A stretch of DNA of 5,461 bases from an uncultured Prevotella sp. Its GTDB lineage: Bacteria; Bacteroidota; Bacteroidia; Bacteroidales; Bacteroidaceae. Made by a program: the position numbers and the translations under genes. Of this stretch, positions 1 to 5,257 are shown piece by piece. The notes below the pieces were generated by a model. The model did not search any database, was not told the origin of the DNA, and saw nothing but the letters and a program-made list of their open reading frames with translations. The stretch lies in NCBI GenBank assembly GCA_900771975.1, contig CAAGPV010000096.1:1-5461 (forward strand). Reading direction: 5' to 3'. The stretch's first letter is position 1. Each line of letters opens with the position of its first letter.

Positions 1-75
1 CTTTTTTTCTGATAAGCTGGTTCTCACTTCTGTTACTCCAGCTTCTTCGGCACCTGTTTTACAGACACCTAAAGC
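1..75 (+). repeat. Terminal direct repeat, left copy (circle overlap)
   Basis: Bases 1-75 are identical, base by base, to 5387-5461. They code for the same residues of G in both copies. phiX174 is circular and has no terminal repeats, so this is the overlap left by assembling a circular molecule as a linear contig. Confidence 0.97.
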
Positions 76-493
76 TACATCGTCAACGTTATATTTTGAT
101 AGTTTGACGGTTAATGCTGGTAATGGTGGTTTTCTTCATTGCATTCAGATGGATACATCTGTCAACGCCGCTAATCAGGTTGTTTCTGTTGGTGCTGATA
201 TTGCTTTTGATGCCGACCCTAAATTTTTTGCCTGTTTGGTTCGCTTTGAGTCTTCTTCGGTTCCGACTACCCTCCCGACTGCCTATGATGTTTATCCTTT
301 GGATGGTCGCCATGATGGTGGTTATTATACCGTCAAGGACTGTGTGACTATTGACGTCCTTCCCCGTACGCCGGGCAATAATGTTTATGTTGGTTTCATG
401 GTTTGGTCTAACTTTACCGCTACTAAATGCCGCGGATTGGTTTCGCTGAATCAGGTTATTAAAGAGATTATTTGTCTCCAGCCACTTAAGTGA
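1..493 (+). CDS. G: Major spike protein G, 3' part (cut by window start)
   Basis: This is the C-terminal part of the phiX174 spike protein. The reading frame is open from base 2 and ends at TGA 491-493; the first 12 codons lie at the other end of the window (5352 onward), giving 175 residues when the circle is closed. In the virion, five copies of G form a beta-barrel spike at each of the 12 vertices. The spikes take part in recognising rough-type lipopolysaccharide on E. coli. The visible sequence has the Ser/Thr/Val-rich, beta-sheet-like composition expected and no membrane segment. Codon 113 (bases 302-304) is GAT (Asp), where I recall Asn in the reference. The stop codon overlaps the ribosome binding site of H, which starts 8 bases later, so the two are translated from one message. 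Identity is certain; the truncation is only where the circle was opened. Confidence 0.98.
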   Translation, partial: FFSDKLVLTSVTPASSAPVLQTPKATSSTLYFDSLTVNAGNGGFLHCIQMDTSVNAANQVVSVGADIAFDADPKFFACLVRFESSSVPTTLPTAYDVYPLDGRHDGGYYTVKDCVTIDVLPRTPGNNVYVGFMVWSNFTATKCRGLVSLNQVIKEIICLQPLK

Positions 494-501
494 GGTGATT
501 T

Positions 502-1488
502 ATGTTTGGTGCTATTGCTGGCGGTATTGCTTCTGCTCTTGCTGGTGGCGCCATGTCTAAATTGTTTGGAGGCGGTCAAAAAGCCGCCTCCGGTGGCATT
601 CAAGGTGATGTGCTTGCTACCGATAACAATACTGTAGGCATGGGTGATGCTGGTATTAAATCTGCCATTCAAGGCTCTAATGTTCCTAACCCTGATGAGG
701 CCGTCCCTAGTTTTGTTTCTGGTGCTATGGCTAAAGCTGGTAAAGGACTTCTTGAAGGTACGTTGCAGGCTGGCACTTCTGCCGTTTCTGATAAGTTGCT
801 TGATTTGGTTGGACTTGGTGGCAAGTCTGCCGCTGATAAAGGAAAGGATACTCGTGATTATCTTGCTGCTGCATTTCCTGAGCTTAATGCTTGGGAGCGT
901 GCTGGTGCTGATGCTTCCTCTGCTGGTATGGTTGACGCCGGATTTGAGAATCAAAAAGAGCTTACTAAAATGCAACTGGACAATCAGAAAGAGATTGCCG
1001 AGATGCAAAATGAGACTCAAAAAGAGATTGCTGGCATTCAGTCGGCGACTTCACGCCAGAATACGAAAGACCAGGTATATGCACAAAATGAGATGCTTGC
1101 TTATCAACAGAAGGAGTCTACTGCTCGCGTTGCGTCTATTATGGAAAACACCAATCTTTCCAAGCAACAGCAGGTTTCCGAGATTATGCGCCAAATGCTT
1201 ACTCAAGCTCAAACGGCTGGTCAGTATTTTACCAATGACCAAATCAAAGAAATGACTCGCAAGGTTAGTGCTGAGGTTGACTTAGTTCATCAGCAAACGC
1301 AGAATCAGCGGTATGGCTCTTCTCATATTGGCGCTACTGCAAAGGATATTTCTAATGTCGTCACTGATGCTGCTTCTGGTGTGGTTGATATTTTTCATGG
1401 TATTGATAAAGCTGTTGCCGATACTTGGAACAATTTCTGGAAAGACGGTAAAGCTGATGGTATTGGCTCTAATTTGTCTAGGAAATAA
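502..1488 (+). CDS. H: DNA pilot protein / minor spike protein H
   Basis: H is a 328-residue minor virion protein, present in roughly 10-12 copies, that forms a tube through which the genome crosses the host periplasm. The N-terminus (about residues 1-35) is rich in Gly and Ala, with a hydrophobic stretch (GAIAGGIASALAGGAM) compatible with membrane insertion. Residues about 145-235 are strongly helical and rich in Gln, Lys and Glu. They contain three consecutive 11-residue units starting at Lys152, Lys163 and Lys174, as expected for the coiled-coil tube known from the crystal structure of the H central domain. The C-terminus is mixed, with Trp-rich ADTWNNFW near residue 308. The start ATG 502 has a Shine-Dalgarno GAGGTGA at 492-498 that overlaps the stop of G. 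The stop TAA 1486-1488 precedes terminator T_H. Length matches the family exactly. Confidence 0.98.
   Translation: MFGAIAGGIASALAGGAMSKLFGGGQKAASGGIQGDVLATDNNTVGMGDAGIKSAIQGSNVPNPDEAVPSFVSGAMAKAGKGLLEGTLQAGTSAVSDKLLDLVGLGGKSAADKGKDTRDYLAAAFPELNAWERAGADASSAGMVDAGFENQKELTKMQLDNQKEIAEMQNETQKEIAGIQSATSRQNTKDQVYAQNEMLAYQQKESTARVASIMENTNLSKQQQVSEIMRQMLTQAQTAGQYFTNDQIKEMTRKVSAEVDLVHQQTQNQRYGSSHIGATAKDISNVVTDAASGVVDIFHGIDKAVADTWNNFWKDGKADGIGSNLSRK
568..591 (+). other. Strong GC-rich hairpin inside the start of H
   Basis: A perfect 8-bp inverted repeat, GGAGGCGG (568-575) and CCGCCTCC (584-591), flanks the 8-base loop TCAAAAAG. It lies 66 bases into gene H and has no T-tract after it, so it is not a textbook intrinsic terminator. 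phiX174 is reported to have a leaky termination site after gene G. Because the G-H gap is only 8 bases, such a site would have to lie inside H, and this stem is the obvious candidate. That assignment is inference. A role in virion DNA folding or in slowing translation is equally possible. Confidence 0.5.
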
Positions 1489-1497
1489 CCGTCAGGA

Positions 1498-1526
1498 TTG
1501 ACACCCTCCCAATTGTATGTTTTCAT
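1498..1526 (+). promoter_or_regulatory. Promoter P_A (drives A and distal genes)
   Basis: A perfect sigma-70 -35 box TTGACA (1498-1503) is followed after 17 bases by TTTCAT (1521-1526), a 4/6 match to TATAAT. A second possible -10, TATGTT at 1516-1521, is spaced too closely (12 bases). The predicted transcription start falls around 1532-1534, about 20 bases before the ATG of A. This is the expected location of phiX174 promoter P_A. The start would lie within or just after the left arm of terminator T_H, so the A message would lack the full hairpin. Confidence 0.8.
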
Positions 1527-1551
1527 GCCTCCAAATCTTGGAGGCTTTTTT
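1527..1551 (+). terminator. Rho-independent terminator T_H
   Basis: Stem GCCTCCA (1527-1533), loop AATCT, stem TGGAGGC (1539-1545), then six T (1546-1551). This is a classical intrinsic terminator ending the long transcripts that read through J, F, G and H. The right arm also contains GGAGG (1540-1544), the Shine-Dalgarno sequence of gene A, with a 7-base spacer to ATG 1552. On read-through messages the stem would hide this ribosome binding site. On messages begun at P_A it would be free. Confidence 0.92.
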
Positions 1552-3093
1552 ATGGTTCGTTCTTATTACCCTTCTGAATGTCACGCTGATTATTTTGACT
1601 TTGAGCGTATCGAGGCTCTTAAACCTGCTATTGAGGCTTGTGGCATTTCTACTCTTTCTCAATCCCCAATGCTTGGCTTCCATAAGCAGATGGATAACCG
1701 CATCAAGCTCTTGGAAGAGATTCTGTCTTTTCGTATGCAGGGCGTTGAGTTCGATAATGGTGATATGTATGTTGACGGCCATAAGGCTGCTTCTGACGTT
1801 CGTGATGAGTTTGTATCTGTTACTGAGAAGTTAATGGATGAATTGGCACAATGCTACAATGTGCTCCCCCAACTTGATATTAATAACACTATAGACCACC
1901 GCCCCGAAGGGGACGAAAAATGGTTTTTAGAGAACGAGAAGACGGTTACGCAGTTTTGCCGCAAGCTGGCTGCTGAACGCCCTCTTAAGGATATTCGCGA
2001 TGAGTATAATTACCCCAAAAAGAAAGGTATTAAGGATGAGTGTTCAAGATTGCTGGAGGCCTCCACTATGAAATCGCGTAGAGGCTTTGCTATTCAGCGT
2101 TTGATGAATGCAATGCGACAGGCTCATGCTGATGGTTGGTTTATCGTTTTTGACACTCTCACGTTGGCTGACGACCGATTAGAGGCGTTTTATGATAATC
2201 CCAATGCTTTGCGTGACTATTTTCGTGATATTGGTCGTATGGTTCTTGCTGCCGAGGGTCGCAAGGCTAATGATTCACACGCCGACTGCTATCAGTATTT
2301 TTGTGTGCCTGAGTATGGTACAGCTAATGGCCGTCTTCATTTCCATGCGGTGCACTTTATGCGGACACTTCCTACAGGTAGCGTTGACCCTAATTTTGGT
2401 CGTCGGGTACGCAATCGCCGCCAGTTAAATAGCTTGCAAAATACGTGGCCTTATGGTTACAGTATGCCCATCGCAGTTCGCTACACGCAGGACGCTTTTT
2501 CACGTTCTGGTTGGTTGTGGCCTGTTGATGCTAAAGGTGAGCCGCTTAAAGCTACCAGTTATATGGCTGTTGGTTTCTATGTGGCTAAATACGTTAACAA
2601 AAAGTCAGATATGGACCTTGCTGCTAAAGGTCTAGGAGCTAAAGAATGGAACAACTCACTAAAAACCAAGCTGTCGCTACTTCCCAAGAAGCTGTTCAGA
2701 ATCAGAATGAGCCGCAACTTCGGGATGAAAATGCTCACAATGACAAATCTGTCCACGGAGTGCTTAATCCAACTTACCAAGCTGGGTTACGACGCGACGC
2801 CGTTCAACCAGATATTGAAGCAGAACGCAAAAAGAGAGATGAGATTGAGGCTGGGAAAAGTTACTGTAGCCGACGTTTTGGCGGCGCAACCTGTGACGAC
2901 AAATCTGCTCAAATTTATGCGCGCTTCGATAAAAATGATTGGCGTATCCAACCTGCAGAGTTTTATCGCTTCCATGACGCAGAAGTTAACACTTTCGGAT
3001 ATTTCTGATGAGTCGAAAAATTATCTTGATAAAGCAGGAATTACTACTGCTTGTTTACGAATTAAATCGAAGTGGACTGCTGGCGGAAAATGA
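1552..3093 (+). CDS. A: Replication initiation protein A (rolling-circle nickase)
   Basis: Protein A (513 residues) cuts the viral strand at the origin and stays covalently bound to the 5' end through a tyrosine. It works with host Rep helicase during rolling-circle synthesis, then cuts and ligates to release unit circles. It belongs to the HUH endonuclease superfamily: the metal-binding HUH motif is HFH at residues 263-265 (in LHFHAVHF), and the two catalytic tyrosines are Tyr343 and Tyr347 in YVAKYVNKK. The start ATG 1552 is chosen over the upstream in-frame TTG at 1498 because it has GGAGG 7 bases upstream and gives the known length. The gene holds its own target origin (1870-1899). Its 3' part overlaps B entirely, K partly and C by four bases; the stop TGA is 3091-3093. 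Transcription comes from P_A. Confidence 0.98.
   Translation: MVRSYYPSECHADYFDFERIEALKPAIEACGISTLSQSPMLGFHKQMDNRIKLLEEILSFRMQGVEFDNGDMYVDGHKAASDVRDEFVSVTEKLMDELAQCYNVLPQLDINNTIDHRPEGDEKWFLENEKTVTQFCRKLAAERPLKDIRDEYNYPKKKGIKDECSRLLEASTMKSRRGFAIQRLMNAMRQAHADGWFIVFDTLTLADDRLEAFYDNPNALRDYFRDIGRMVLAAEGRKANDSHADCYQYFCVPEYGTANGRLHFHAVHFMRTLPTGSVDPNFGRRVRNRRQLNSLQNTWPYGYSMPIAVRYTQDAFSRSGWLWPVDAKGEPLKATSYMAVGFYVAKYVNKKSDMDLAAKGLGAKEWNNSLKTKLSLLPKKLFRIRMSRNFGMKMLTMTNLSTECLIQLTKLGYDATPFNQILKQNAKREMRLRLGKVTVADVLAAQPVTTNLLKFMRASIKMIGVSNLQSFIASMTQKLTLSDISDESKNYLDKAGITTACLRIKSKWTAGGK
1870..1899 (+). other. Viral-strand replication origin (A-protein nick site)
   Basis: This is the 30-base origin conserved among phiX174-like phages. 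It begins with the recognition element CAACTTG and continues through an AT-rich block to GACCAC. Protein A nicks between G1876 and A1877 (positions 4305/4306 of the standard map), leaving a 3'-OH for rolling-circle synthesis and a 5' tyrosyl link. The origin lies inside the coding sequence of A itself. A compact hairpin, CCCC-GAA-GGGG, follows at 1902-1912. Confidence 0.95.
1902..1912 (+). other. CCCC-GAA-GGGG mini-hairpin beside the origin
   Basis: Four C (1902-1905), a GAA loop and four G (1909-1912) form a compact hairpin starting two bases after the 30-base origin. C(GAA)G triloops are known to be unusually stable in single-stranded DNA, the form in which this genome is packaged. A role in origin function is inference. 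Confidence 0.5.
2054..2065 (+). promoter_or_regulatory. Internal ribosome binding site of A*, within a palindrome
   Basis: GGAGG at 2055-2059, eight bases before ATG 2068, is a strong Shine-Dalgarno sequence that decides the internal start of A*. It sits in the perfect 12-base palindrome TGGAGGCCTCCA. The same TGGAGGC/GCCTCCA pair of sequences surrounds the ribosome binding site of A at 1527-1545. A strict hairpin would have no loop, so partial pairing or dimerisation is all this site could do. Confidence 0.75.
2068..3093 (+). CDS. A*: Protein A* (internal in-frame restart of A)
   Basis: A* is the C-terminal 341 residues of A, made from Met173 in the same frame and stopping at the same TGA. 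It keeps the HFH motif and both catalytic tyrosines, so it can cleave and ligate single-stranded DNA. It lacks the N-terminal part needed for origin-specific action on duplex DNA. Published work describes it as non-essential and implicates it in blocking host DNA synthesis and superinfecting phage replication. The start is supported by GGAGG at 2055-2059. Only the start site distinguishes it from A; there is no separate frame. Confidence 0.92.
   Translation: MKSRRGFAIQRLMNAMRQAHADGWFIVFDTLTLADDRLEAFYDNPNALRDYFRDIGRMVLAAEGRKANDSHADCYQYFCVPEYGTANGRLHFHAVHFMRTLPTGSVDPNFGRRVRNRRQLNSLQNTWPYGYSMPIAVRYTQDAFSRSGWLWPVDAKGEPLKATSYMAVGFYVAKYVNKKSDMDLAAKGLGAKEWNNSLKTKLSLLPKKLFRIRMSRNFGMKMLTMTNLSTECLIQLTKLGYDATPFNQILKQNAKREMRLRLGKVTVADVLAAQPVTTNLLKFMRASIKMIGVSNLQSFIASMTQKLTLSDISDESKNYLDKAGITTACLRIKSKWTAGGK
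2434..2463 (+). promoter_or_regulatory. Promoter P_B (drives B, K, C and beyond)
   Basis: TTGCAA (2434-2439; 5/6 match to the -35 consensus) is followed after 18 bases by TACAGT (2458-2463; 4/6 match to the -10). It lies inside gene A, about 180 bases before the B start, where phiX174 promoter P_B is known to be. The exact box assignment is mine and could shift by a base or two. Confidence 0.7.
2646..3008 (+). CDS. B: Internal scaffolding protein B
   Basis: B (120 residues) binds the inside of F pentamers and, 60 copies per particle, guides procapsid assembly before being lost when DNA and J enter. The whole gene lies within A in another frame. The protein is hydrophilic and charged, with a helical middle (EAERKKRDEIEAG, residues 58-70) and a conserved-type aromatic C-terminus that contacts coat protein. 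Three Arg-Phe pairs at 77/78, 93/94 and 108/109 fit the known self-cleavage sites by which B is removed. ATG 2646 has AGGAG at 2634-2638 with a 7-base spacer. The stop TGA 3006-3008 shares its last A with the ATG of K. Transcription is from P_B. Confidence 0.97.
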   Translation: MEQLTKNQAVATSQEAVQNQNEPQLRDENAHNDKSVHGVLNPTYQAGLRRDAVQPDIEAERKKRDEIEAGKSYCSRRFGGATCDDKSAQIYARFDKNDWRIQPAEFYRFHDAEVNTFGYF

Positions 3094-3178
3094 GAAAATT
3101 CGACCTATCCTTGCGCAGCTCGAGAAGCTCTTACTTTGCGACCTTTCGCCATCAACTAACGATTCTGTCAAAAACTGA
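3008..3178 (+). CDS. K: Accessory protein K
   Basis: K is a 56-residue protein (begins MSRKIILIKQELLLLVYELN) with a leucine-rich, partly hydrophobic N-terminal half and a charged middle. It starts at ATG 3008, overlapping the B stop by one base (TGATG), and ends at TGA 3176-3178. It is read in the third forward frame across the end of A and the start of C. No strong Shine-Dalgarno sequence precedes it, so translation probably depends on ribosomes ending B. K is non-essential; published work reports that it raises burst size, and the mechanism is not visible here. Confidence 0.93.
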   Translation: MSRKIILIKQELLLLVYELNRSGLLAENEKIRPILAQLEKLLLCDLSPSTNDSVKN

Positions 3179-3350
3179 CGCGTTGGATGAGGAGAAGTGG
3201 CTTAATATGCTTGGCACGTTCGTCAAGGACTGGTTTAGATATGAGTCACATTTTGTTCATGGTAGAGATTCTCTTGTTGACATTTTAAAAGAGCGTGGAT
3301 TACTATCTGAGTCCGATGCTGTTCAACCACTAATAGGTAAGAAATCATGA
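3090..3350 (+). CDS. C: Protein C, switch to single-stranded DNA packaging
   Basis: C (86 residues, starts MRKFDLSLRS) binds the replication complex on double-stranded DNA. It delays re-initiation and helps switch synthesis from replicative form to single strands packaged in procapsids. The start ATG 3090 overlaps the A stop (ATGA at 3090-3093). An in-frame GTG at 3072 would add six residues, but the ATG is the established start and matches the known length. The ribosome binding site is weak (GGCGGAA), suggesting coupling to the upstream gene. Its first third overlaps K, its last part carries P_D, and its TGA overlaps the ATG of D (ATGA 3347-3350). I see no catalytic motif. Confidence 0.95.
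   Translation: MRKFDLSLRSSRSSYFATFRHQLTILSKTDALDEEKWLNMLGTFVKDWFRYESHFVHGRDSLVDILKERGLLSESDAVQPLIGKKS
3277..3306 (+). promoter_or_regulatory. Promoter P_D (drives D, E, J, F, G, H)
   Basis: A perfect -35 TTGACA (3277-3282) is followed after 18 bases by TACTAT (3301-3306; 4/6 match to the -10). The predicted start is near 3313-3316, about 32 bases before the D ATG. This is the expected place of P_D, the strong promoter for structural and lysis genes, and it lies within the coding sequence of C. Confidence 0.82.
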
Positions 3351-3805
3351 GTCAAGTTACTGAACAATCCGTACGTTTCCAGACCGCTTTGGCCTCTATT
3401 AAGCTCATTCAGGCTTCTGCCGTTTTGGATTTAACCGAAGATGATTTCGATTTTCTGACGAGTAACAAAGTTTGGATTGCTACTGACCGCTCTCGTGCTC
3501 GTCGCTGCGTTGAGGCTTGCGTTTATGGTACGCTGGACTTTGTAGGATACCCTCGCTTTCCTGCTCCTGTTGAGTTTATTGCTGCCGTCATTGCTTATTA
3601 TGTTCATCCCGTCAACATTCAAACGGCCTGTCTCATCATGGAAGGCGCTGAATTTACGGAAAACATTATTAATGGCGTCGAGCGTCCGGTTAAAGCCGCT
3701 GAATTGTTCGCGTTTACCTTGCGTGTACGCGCAGGAAACACTGACGTTCTTACTGACGCAGAAGAAAACGTGCGTCAAAAATTACGTGCAGAAGGAGTGA
3801 TGTAA
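3347..3805 (+). CDS. D: External scaffolding protein D
   Basis: D is a 152-residue, mostly alpha-helical protein. In the procapsid 240 copies coat the outside, holding F and G pentamers together, and they leave as the virion matures. It begins MSQVTEQSVRFQTALASIKL and matches the family length exactly. The ATG at 3347 overlaps the C stop by four bases, with a modest AGG at 3335-3337. The TAA stop (3803-3805) shares its last base with the ATG of J. Gene E is nested in it in the +1 frame. The base that makes an amber codon in E (A3544) is the third base of a GTA valine codon in D. A3790 is likewise the third base of GCA (Ala). Neither should change D. Confidence 0.98.
   Translation: MSQVTEQSVRFQTALASIKLIQASAVLDLTEDDFDFLTSNKVWIATDRSRARRCVEACVYGTLDFVGYPRFPAPVEFIAAVIAYYVHPVNIQTACLIMEGAEFTENIINGVERPVKAAELFAFTLRVRAGNTDVLTDAEENVRQKLRAEGVM
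3525..3800 (+). CDS. E: Lysis protein E, with amber codon 7 (am3-type allele)
   Basis: Wild-type E is a 91-residue inner-membrane protein that blocks the lipid-I synthase MraY, halting peptidoglycan synthesis; it needs host SlyD for stability. Here ATG 3525 is preceded by GAGG at 3512-3515, but codon 7 (3543-3545) is TAG where wild type has TGG (Trp7). Translation should stop after six residues in a non-suppressor host. Beyond it the frame is open to TGA 3798-3800 and encodes the usual hydrophobic segment (LAFLLLLSLLLP, with the critical Pro21) and basic C-terminal half. Codon 89 is CAG (Gln), where I recall CGG (Arg). An in-frame TTG at codon 16 is unlikely to restart a working protein because the membrane segment would be cut. 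This is a conditional lysis-defective laboratory allele, not decay. Confidence 0.95.
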
Positions 3806-3921
3806 TGTCTAAAGGTAAAAAACGTTCTGGCGCTCGCCCTGGTCGTCCGCAGCCGTTGCGAGGTACTAAAGGCAAGCGTAAAGGCGCTCGTCTTTGGTAT
3901 GTAGGTGGTCAACAATTTTAA
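3805..3921 (+). CDS. J: DNA-binding packaging protein J
   Basis: J is a 38-residue, very basic protein (N-terminal MSKGKKRSGARPGRPQPLRG, then a second basic stretch KGKRKGAR and an aromatic tail LWYVGGQQF). It enters the procapsid with the single-stranded genome, neutralises and tethers it to the inner surface of F, and displaces B; 60 copies remain in the virion. There are no acidic residues. ATG 3805 shares a base with the D stop and has a strong AAGGAG at 3792-3797, seven bases upstream and inside the end of E. Its size is normal for phiX174. Terminator T_J follows within six bases. Confidence 0.97.
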   Translation: MSKGKKRSGARPGRPQPLRGTKGKRKGARLWYVGGQQF

Positions 3922-3926
3922 TTGCA

Positions 3927-3940
3927 GGGGCTTCGGCCCC
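3927..3940 (+). terminator. Hairpin T_J between J and F
   Basis: GGGGC (3927-3931), loop TTCG, GCCCC (3936-3940): a 5-bp GC stem closed by the extra-stable C(UUCG)G tetraloop, followed by TTACTT rather than a pure T-tract. It lies in the 36-base J-F gap where the leaky terminator T_J is known. The weak T-tract fits partial read-through, which would set more J message than F message. The F ribosome binding site (TTGAGG, 3945-3950) follows directly. Confidence 0.85.
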
Positions 3941-3957
3941 TTACTTGAGGATAAATT

Positions 3958-5241
3958 ATGTCTAATATTCAAACTGGCGCCGAGCGTATGCCGCATGACC
4001 TTTCCCATCTTGGCTTCCTTGCTGGTCAGATTGGTCGTCTTATTACCATTTCAACTACTCCGGTTATCGCTGGCGACTCCTTCGAGATGGACGCCGTTGG
4101 CGCTCTCCGTCTTTCTCCATTGCGTCGTGGCCTTGCTATTGACTCTACTGTAGACATTTTTACTTTTTATGTCCCTCATCGTCACGTTTATGGTGAACAG
4201 TGGATTAAGTTCATGAAGGATGGTGTTAATGCCACTCCTCTCCCGACTGTTAACACTACTGGTTATATTGACCATGCCGCTTTTCTTGGCACGATTAACC
4301 CTGATACCAATAAAATCCCTAAGCATTTGTTTCAGGGTTATTTGAATATCTATAACAACTATTTTAAAGCGCCGTGGATGCCTGACCGTACCGAGGCTAA
4401 CCCTAATGAGCTTAATCAAGATGATGCTCGTTATGGTTTCCGTTGCTGCCATCTCAAAAACATTTGGACTGCTCCGCTTCCTCCTGAGACTGAGCTTTCT
4501 CGCCAAATGACGACTTCTACCACATCTATTGACATTATGGGTCTGCAAGCTGCTTATGCTAATTTGCATACTGACCAAGAACGTGATTACTTCATGCAGC
4601 GTTACCATGATGTTATTTCTTCATTTGGAGGTAAAACCTCTTATGACGCTGACAACCGTCCTTTACTTGTCATGCGCTCTAATCTCTGGGCATCTGGCTA
4701 TGATGTTGATGGAACTGACCAAACGTCGTTAGGCCAGTTTTCTGGTCGTGTTCAACAGACCTATAAACATTCTGTGCCGCGTTTCTTTGTTCCTGAGCAT
4801 GGCACTATGTTTACTCTTGCGCTTGTTCGTTTTCCGCCTACTGCGACTAAAGAGATTCAGTACCTTAACGCTAAAGGTGCTTTGACTTATACCGATATTG
4901 CTGGCGACCCTGTTTTGTATGGCAACTTGCCGCCGCGTGAAATTTCTATGAAGGATGTTTTCCGTTCTGGTGATTCGTCTAAGAAGTTTAAGATTGCTGA
5001 GGGTCAGTGGTATCGTTATGCGCCTTCGTATGTTTCTCCTGCTTATCACCTTCTTGAAGGCTTCCCATTCATTCAGGAACCGCCTTCTGGTGATTTGCAA
5101 GAACGCGTACTTATTCGCCACCATGATTATGACCAGTGTTTCCAGTCCGTTCAGTTGTTGCAGTGGAATAGTCAGGTTAAATTTAATGTGACCGTTTATC
5201 GCAATCTGCCGACCACTCGCGATTCAATCATGACTTCGTGA
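3958..5241 (+). CDS. F: Major capsid protein F
   Basis: F (427 residues before removal of Met) is the coat protein; 60 copies form the T=1 shell around an eight-stranded beta-barrel with long insertion loops. The N-terminal part carries a motif typical of microvirus coat proteins, DIFTFYVPHRHVYG at residues 66-79, and the protein ends NLPTTRDSIMTS. F pentamers bind B inside and D outside during assembly, J and DNA in the virion, and G at the five-fold axes. ATG 3958 has GAGG at 3947-3950. The stop TGA is 5239-5241, followed at once by an in-frame TAA (5242-5244), a tandem stop. Length is exactly that of phiX174 F. Confidence 0.98.
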   Translation: MSNIQTGAERMPHDLSHLGFLAGQIGRLITISTTPVIAGDSFEMDAVGALRLSPLRRGLAIDSTVDIFTFYVPHRHVYGEQWIKFMKDGVNATPLPTVNTTGYIDHAAFLGTINPDTNKIPKHLFQGYLNIYNNYFKAPWMPDRTEANPNELNQDDARYGFRCCHLKNIWTAPLPPETELSRQMTTSTTSIDIMGLQAAYANLHTDQERDYFMQRYHDVISSFGGKTSYDADNRPLLVMRSNLWASGYDVDGTDQTSLGQFSGRVQQTYKHSVPRFFVPEHGTMFTLALVRFPPTATKEIQYLNAKGALTYTDIAGDPVLYGNLPPREISMKDVFRSGDSSKKFKIAEGQWYRYAPSYVSPAYHLLEGFPFIQEPPSGDLQERVLIRHHDYDQCFQSVQLLQWNSQVKFNVTVYRNLPTTRDSIMTS

Positions 5242-5257
5242 TAAAAGATTGAGTGTG

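Noticed and set aside
451..1020. 189-codon open frame on the minus strand across H
   Set aside because: It is opposite a certain gene, lacks a family resemblance, and runs against the single direction of phiX174 transcription. Long antisense frames arise from the strong T-at-third-codon-position bias. Published genome-wide erasure of cryptic phiX174 frames (Jaschke et al. 2019) left viable phage.
644..1255. 203-codon Leu-rich + strand frame overlapping H
   Set aside because: phiX174 does use overlapping genes, so I considered it. The Leu/Arg/Lys-rich translation is what T-ending codons of H give when read one base off, and no gene is known here.
1498..1551. Upstream extension of A to a TTG at 1498
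   Set aside because: It would translate through promoter P_A and terminator T_H. ATG 1552 has the GGAGG and gives the known 513 residues.
3570..3800. A shorter E starting at TTG 3570
   Set aside because: It would lose the first 15 residues and much of the membrane segment and has no ribosome binding site. The apparent short frame exists only because of the amber codon upstream.
4051..4608. 185-codon open frame on the minus strand across F
   Set aside because: Same reasons: antisense shadow of the coat gene, no convincing ribosome binding site, composition explained by the complement of F codons.
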